DNA from: Catonia carolina
Taxonomy: Eukaryota; Arthropoda; Insecta; Hemiptera; Achilidae
Assembly (NCBI GenBank): GCA_035578175.1
Contig: JAQMRL010000003.1
Coordinates: forward strand, 101,916,969-101,980,968
Reading direction: 5' to 3'
DNA length: 64,000 nucleotides
Below are positions 58,091-64,000 of the stretch, in pieces. Position 1 is the first letter of the stretch. Each line of letters opens with the position of its first letter. The notes under the pieces are model-generated. The model saw only the letters and a list, made by a program, of their open reading frames with translations. It did not search any database and was not told the origin of the DNA. The position numbers and the translations under genes were made by a program.

Positions 58091-59448
58091 ACGGGTGTTT
58101 CAAAAAGGACGCACTTCGAAGTTTAAGGGTTAATATTTTCTGCATAGGGAATATTTTTTCCCCCCAAATAATAGTTAGCACTACTGTACTCATTTTTGAC
58201 CCATTGTGTATTACTGACATGTACTAGTGCTATCCCAGTATTCATTTGTGTCTGTAGTGTTTGTATAAGTTCAAACATGGTTTTTTCAAAGGATGAACGT
58301 GTTTTTATTATTGAAAGTTATTGCGCATATTAATCTTACGAACGAGTGAAAGACGAGTTCCAGTTAAAATTTCCTAATTCTGAAGTACCTAATAACACCA
58401 CAATATCGCGTCTGATTAATAAATTTCGTGAGACTGGCAGTGTACAGGATCGGAAAAGCACAGGTCGACCATCAGTGTTAACAGAACAAGTTTTGGAGGA
58501 TTTGAAACAACGTTTGACTACCTCACCTGGCAAATCACTTAGAAAGTTATCTTCACAGGCTGGATTATCACTATCTTCCGCTTTAAGGGCTACAAAAAAA
58601 TTAAATCTGCATCCTTACCGCATCGGTGTCGTTCATGAACTGAAAGAAGTTGGCCATGGGAAACGTATACAGCATTGTCGTTGGATATGTTCTCTTGTTA
58701 ATGACAACGGTGTTGAAATATTGGATCGTGTTTATTTCAGTGACAAAGCATGGTTCCACTTGGATGGTTACATCAACAGCCAAAACTGCCGAATATGGAG
58801 CGCTCATAATCCTCACACATTTCATGAACGTCCACTACACGCACGTAAAATTGGTGTTTGGTGTGCAATCTCCCGGCATCGTATTGTTGGGCCTTTATTT
58901 TTTGACACTTCTGTAGATGGTGTGGTGTACCGCAACTTAATTGAACAATTTATAGCGTTGTTAGAATTACACGATTGAGATTGTTGGTTTCAGCAGGATA
59001 ATGCAACGTGCCATACTTCTACTGAACGCTGAATATGTTACAAGAATTTTTTGGCCATCGTGTGATATCAAAAGGATTGTGGCCACCAAGATCCCCAGAT
59101 CTTACTCCTGCGGATTTTTTTCTTTGGGGAAATTTAAAGAGTAAGGTTTTTAAAAACAGTCCTCATACAATTGAAGAATTAAAGCCTAATATTGAAAGTG
59201 AGATTACAAACATTAATGAGCAAACACTACGAAAAGTGGCTGCAAATGTTATGAAACATGTCCGAACTTGCATTACAAGCGGAGGAAGTCATTTTGAACA
59301 TTTATTGTGAAGTTTTAAAGGTAATCTGAATGTTATAAAGGTAATAATTTCGTACCGTATTTTTTGTAATTTACCGTAATTTGTAATTACTTAATGTAAT
59401 AAATTAGCGTTTTCAAACTTCGAAGTGCGTCCTTTTTGAAACACCCGT
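58091..59448 (+). mobile_element. mariner-like transposon with exact terminal repeats
   Basis: Inverted repeats of about 33 bp begin 'acgggtgtttcaaaaaggac' and run to 'cacttcgaagttt'. TA lies at 58089-58090 and 59449-59450, the expected target duplication. Length is 1,358 bp. Encodes one transposase frame with two stops and a frameshift. Confidence 0.9.
58277..59309 (+). pseudogene. DUF4817-type mariner-like transposase, lightly damaged
   Basis: From ATG 58277 (MVFSKDERVFIIESY) the frame has an in-frame TAA at 58331, is open from 58334 to 58975, hits TGA (58976), then shifts frame near 59025-59035 and stays open to 59307. Parts in order: a helix-turn-helix (TISRLINKFRETGSVQDRKS), GRPSVLTE linker, a second DNA-binding part, catalytic VYFSDKAWF, then CWFQQDNATCH, then PRSPDLTPADFFLWGNLKSK (DD34D-type triad Asp). 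The C-terminus is RTCITSGGSHFEHLL. All three catalytic Asp residues survive, so inactivation is recent. Confidence 0.85.
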
Positions 59449-59454
59449 TATCAT

Positions 59455-60650
59455 CTAATTTATCCCAAACTGCAAACAAAATTATGTTCAGTCGTTAAAT
59501 TTTAAACTTTAATATTCCATCGTTGCAACAAAAATTAAATATCAATAGTATGAGTATCATGTGTGATTAAAACAGGTGGTCATTTAAGTGTCAAATAAAT
59601 GTGGCCATCACACAATATAAAATTGGTTCTTCAAAAAGTTGGTTATAAATTGGGGAGATTGTTGGATTAGATTTATATAAAATGCTTAACAGGAGTGGGG
59701 AACAGTTTTAGTGGTAAATTGAACTTTGCTACATTACTACCAGAGTAGCAGCACCATGAAATCATTTGTTGTCAAATGGGTTAGTTAAAAGTTATTTAAA
59801 AATTTAATAAGATGACGAGATTTATGGTACGTTATACTTTTTGGAAATCTGCACATTATAATGGATCCTATAATCACAAGAATTGTGAAGATAAGAACTC
59901 CAGAAATAACAATTATAAATATGCACAGTTTGAAACCGTTTAGCAATTTGTTTAAACATATAGAGTAGTTTCATCTATAAAATTCTAATTATTTACTTTT
60001 AAAATCTCGTTATAGCTTTTAGCAATTTTTCTTTTCAGATTTTTTTTGTAGTTCTCAAAAGTGCCCCTTTACAATCATGTAAAAATATTAAAATTTGTTT
60101 GATAGAACTCTGTATTTAAGGGAAAACAGAATCTCCATATAAAATACATTAGACACATTGGTAATTAGTAGTATGTAGATACATTAGTACAGTCATGTCA
60201 AAGATACGGCCCGTGATCACAATGTGTCACAGTAAAAAGAATCATGTTTTTTAGAGCTTTTAAACTTCACTCGATTCCTCTATGGAAGTTTTAAAATGCG
60301 CACACTACATTTTTAAGTAATTTTAAGGGCAGCGCGTGCCTAGACAAGCGAGAGAGATAGACAGTAACGCCATCTCTACCTGACATCAATGAACTTGTCA
60401 AAAACAAGAGAAGTCAGGTATCTGGATCCTCGAGCTCAAAATAATTACAATCTTTTATAACTTTGATATGATTTTTAACAACCGGATATTATTTACTATA
60501 TAGGCCTAATTAAATAAATAAAATGTTTTAATAATTCAGTACATTTTTTTTTTATTTGAATCTGGCCCGCCTACACATTCTAAATTTAATATATGGCCCT
60601 CTGCAAAATTGAGTTTGACACTACTGCATTCTTCTTCTTCTTCTTTGTAT
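59455..60650. other. AT-rich DNA (RRP36 intron or flank), nothing supported
   Basis: Searched by eye for the missing RRP36 exons without success. No other feature. Confidence 0.4.
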
Positions 60651-60654
60651 GCTA

Positions 60655-61172
60655 TCCATTAATGGATGTTTGCGATCACCGCTGACCACTTTTCCCTGTC
60701 ACCACACGTGTGTATTATGTCTCCTGCGGCCTCCATCCCTGTCCATTGCTTGATATTCTGCAGCCACGACATCCTCCTTCTGCCTACTCCTCTCCGTCCC
60801 TCTATCTTCCCCTCAATTATCAGTTGCAGCAGATGGTACCTCTCATTGCGCATCACATGTCCCAGATAAGCGGTCTTCCTTCTTTTTATGGTGCTCATCA
60901 GTTCCCGTTTCCTTCCTATCCTCTCCAGAATCTCCTCATTGGTTGTTTTTGCCGTCCATGGAACCTTCAGGATTCTTCGGTAGATCCACATTTCAAATGC
61001 TTCCAACCTGTTCATGGTGTTAACCTTCAGCGTCCAACCCTCCATGCCATACAAAAGTACCGACCATACATAGCATTTTGTGAATCGTATTTTAAGGTTG
61101 AGGTCAAATTCCGTGTTTGTGAGGATGCTTCTGAACCTTATAAATGCACTCCGTGCCTTCTCTATTCGACAC
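60655..61172 (-). mobile_element. LINE fragment (C-terminal RT region)
   Basis: Minus-strand reading 'KARSAFIRFRSILT', 'KIRFTKCYVWSVLLYGMEGW', 'AFEMWIYRRILKVPWTAKTT', 'TAYLGHVMRNERYHLLQL' and 'GVGRRRMSWLQNIKQW' is the same protein region as 3068-3612 from a different copy. 5'-truncated. Confidence 0.8.
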
Positions 61173-61812
61173 TACTGCATTAGTAGTTTTAAATATATGA
61201 TATCAATGGAGATACATGACCTGGGGATAACGTTCGATTCTTTTTTAACATTTGATCAGCATTTAACAAATATCGTCTACAAGGGCAATTGGTTATTGGG
61301 GTTTATTAAAAGAAGTTGTAATAATATAAATAGTTCGGATCCTCTTATGTCAGATAAGTGTTGTAATTTGGCTCGGTTGTGTGGGCTCGTTATTATGCTG
61401 CCCATATCCATTTGGGAATAGGTCCAAATTACATTCCTTCGTTATTTATATTTTAAAAAACTACCATGTTTATTCTTTTTAGATACCATCTGTGTGTGTG
61501 TGTGTGGTTCAGTACCGTATGTTTCAAATGCAGTTGTTTGGCCTCTGTAACCTTTTTGAAAAAGATAATATCTGGTGAAATCAATGATCCCCCCACCCTG
61601 GCAAAAATTTTGTTTATGTCCCTAGTTTTAATAATTGCTTCAAAAATTTGTTCTATCGGAAGACCTTTTTTAACTAATTATGCTACCCATTCTCCGTTGA
61701 ATACCATGCTTTCGAATTTTAATTCAGTTGATGAAATTATTTCGTTACATCAGAGTTGTTATTGTTATTATTATCTATCTTCCTTTATTATATACAATCG
61801 CAAGGACACTGA
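61165..61812 (+). mobile_element. LINE fragment, jockey-like RT C-terminus
   Basis: Plus strand encodes 'IHDLGITFDSFLTFDQHL', 'NWLLGFIKRSCNNI', a frameshift, then 'AHIHLGIGPNYIPSL' and later 'INDPPTLAKILF' and 'FLTNYATHSPLNTML', the post-catalytic segment of a jockey-clade RT. A GT microsatellite at 61491-61506 interrupts it. Confidence 0.65.
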
Positions 61813-61849
61813 CTGATTGACATAAATTCTAACCTATAACGAGGCCTCG

Positions 61850-62690
61850 GAGAGTGTTTTTCGTTAGGACCTTTTTTCTCCGTCTTGCGCCGAAACCGGC
61901 CAGAAAATTGCCAATTTTCACCTAACCCTCTTAGGGGTTGCAGGGTTTTAGGGGTAGTTTTTAAAAGTTTTTAACGGTGCTTTAAATCGAAAAAAATTAT
62001 TGATTATTTTTTCTTCGTCTCGTTGAGGTAGGCTGGGTCAATATGTTTAAAAACATTTTCACTCCTACCTGGAGCTTCCACGTCACGGTGAAGGGGAAAA
62101 TTTTCACATTAAAAAAACGAAAAATTCACAGCCATCTGGGCGCTTTACACGGCTTAACTGGTTATTGTACCGTATCCGCCTGGTGCTAAAACGCCCAGGA
62201 AAAATACGAAACCGTAAACTTTTTACCTAATTAATGGTGTTTGGAGGAGGGGAAAAATAAGAGAAAATTTAAAATACAATTTTTACAAAATCTTTTAAAT
62301 GCAACGTTTTCAGCTTTTAAAAGTACATATGTTTAAGTTTAGCAGGAAATTTCACGAGCACCCATCACTCCATAAAATTGAATAAACTAATTTTCTCTGT
62401 ATTACGAATTTTTTTGAAGTTTTTACTATATATTCTCGTTAGTTCTGCATTAAAGCTGCACGAATACCCTGGATTGAACGCCATGCTTTTTTATTTAGAG
62501 TGGTGGTGGAGGAGGCGATTTCTTTGGACGCGTTATAGAGGCTTCCCAGCGAAAAAGTCACCGACACCTTTTTTGTCAGGAATCAGCTGAAACGTAACGT
62601 CCAATTAACGGATTTCAAAAATATTTAACCATTTTCTGGAAAACCGGGATAAAAACAACGAATTTCGGGATTTTCAAAATTGATTTTTAA
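61850..62690. other. intergenic DNA, nothing supported
   Basis: A slightly less AT-rich stretch. The 70-codon frame at 62378-62590 has no recognised motif. It may be part of the repeat that follows. Confidence 0.35.
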
Positions 62691-62692
62691 AA

Positions 62693-64000
62693 ATTCATGA
62701 TAAATCGCCGTTAATATGTAGGCACTTTTTTATTTTTTTATATTAAGTAGTTTTTAGCGTAGAATTTGGTTTTATTGCCTAAAATCCGGTAAAAAGTGAC
62801 CCTGATTTTATAAATGGATTTGAAATTTTGAAACGCCATTTTAGACCCCAAGCACTTCAGCAATCAACTTGGCTATGCGTTTTTTCAATTTTTGAGCTTA
62901 AGAAATAGGACTATACTGAATTTTGAAATTCTACTATTTACCTTAGATCTTCCAGAGCCGTAAACAGGTTTTTTAACTCCAACTTGAAAACCAGTCGATT
63001 ATAAAGAAAACGTCCTCTGAGACATTTGTTTTTTTTTACAAGAGGTATTTTACAAATGAGTTTTTAAAAAAATCCGTCGTTAAACTCTTGGAGTTAAAAT
63101 ATTTACAATGGCCTCCTGGAGTGTAGAAGCACTTTATTGCAACACATTATGTTTGACCAGTTTAAGGAGGTGCTTATGTAAAGCCCCAGCATGTTTTTAG
63201 CTTCATAAATGCCAAAGAAATTACAGGGGAGTGAAAAGTTTAAAAATTGTAATTTTGACGTAACCAATATTAAAATTCCGGATTTAACACATTTTGCACA
63301 TGGATATTTTGCTGATGGTTCGTTGTGCTTAATTGGAATTTTGTAGTATATTTCTAATTTAATAATAATCAATTAAGAAATACGCGAAAAACGCATATCT
63401 GTATCGTCCATTGTTTTCAATTTTGTCCGCGGGGCGGCGGTTTCTATATTTTAAGAAGCGGGAAAAATATTTTGTGTTTATAATTCAATCGACAAAAATG
63501 TATTTAAGATGTTTCGGTAGACTTTTTGTTATTACTAATATTAACGATTTTTTAACGGAGATTCTGAAAATAAAATCGCTGAAGCGATACAGGGTACTCC
63601 CGAATAATAACGATATTTTGAATTATTATTTGCATTGTTTGAACTTGAAATTATATTTAAAAACTCATGATAAATCGCGGTTGATATGTAGATACGTTTT
63701 TCTTTTCTTATATTAAGTAGTTTTTTTGCGTAGAATTCGATTTTTTTGTCCCGGATACGGACAACAGTTACCGTGGTTTTATAAATGGTTTTGAAAAATT
63801 AAAATGCCGTATTTGATCCCAAGTACTTCAGCAATCGACGTGGCTATGCTTTTATCCGATGACTTAGCTCAGGAAGTACTATTTTACTGAATTTAAAAAT
63901 TGTACTAATTACCTATGACTACCTAGACCCAAAAATGGGTTACAGTCCCATTTGAAAATGTTTGATTTTGAGAAAAAATTACCCTGAGACATTTGTTTCT
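62693..64000. repeat. direct repeat, ~970-bp period, two copies
   Basis: 62693-63035 and 63663-64000 share 'tcatgataaatcgc', 'atattaagtagttttt', 'gcgtagaatt', 'aagtacttcagcaatcgac'-like and 'gagacatttgttt' at a constant offset of 967-970 bp. Similarity is moderate and stops at the window edge. The intervening 63040-63660 has no counterpart before 62693. Confidence 0.65.

Noticed and set aside
60710..61183. 157-codon plus-strand frame
   Set aside because: Antisense to the LINE fragment at 60655-61172, which carries recognisable protein motifs.

Overview
This window looks like a stretch of arthropod nuclear DNA, most likely insect. It is AT-rich, its genes are split by introns, and it is crowded with mariner, pogo and hAT-type DNA transposons, LINE fragments and several families of tRNA-headed SINEs. 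A sap-feeding hemipteran is a plausible guess, but nothing in the sequence proves the order. No bacterial, viral, rRNA or CRISPR features were found. The tRNA-like sequences are all SINE heads, not tRNA genes.

Only a few host genes can be supported. (1) 11934-14158 (+) is the last exon of a gene for a very glutamate-rich, probably secreted protein. (2) 15207-19272 (-) is a four-exon gene for a small secreted Kazal-like protein; its exons join in frame. (3) 23322-26863 (-) is a three-exon gene for a small membrane or secreted protein. A paralogous coding exon lies at 29346-29745 on the same strand with the same splice phase, and a degenerate third copy sits between them at 28278-28343 on the other strand. 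(4) 53313-57371 (+) holds the first three coding exons of RRP36, a nucleolar rRNA-processing factor. Its remaining exons were not found.

The rest is mostly mobile DNA. 1-9800: a GT-rich ~1.3-kb repeat carrying a SINE, LINE fragments, and SINEs. 9921-11608: a mariner relic containing a second, rearranged mariner with an inverted duplication of its 3' end. 15.7-16.3 kb: LINE fragments inside a Kazal-gene intron. 28.6-32.5 kb: a mariner relic, a MULE-like transposase relic and a 583-bp inverted-repeat element. 33.9-36.7 kb: two more copies of the GT-rich repeat, in opposite orientations. 42.1-42.8 kb: a hAT-type non-autonomous element. 47.5-48.3 kb: a LINE endonuclease fragment. 49080-51940: an apparently intact pogo/Tigger-like transposon whose 675-residue transposase ends in a PHD-like zinc finger; it sits in a second copy of the 583-bp element. 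58091-59448: a lightly damaged mariner-like transposon with TA duplications. 60.6-61.8 kb: two LINE fragments. 62.7-64.0 kb: a direct repeat with a ~970-bp period.

The strongest leads are the exon family at 23-30 kb, which may be alternatively spliced to shared 3' exons; the glutamate-rich protein; the intact PHD-bearing pogo element with its array of GC-rich boxes; and the SINE and pogo insertions for which unoccupied sites exist in paralogous repeats in the same window. All boundaries were read by eye and are approximate unless a duplication or splice signal fixes them.
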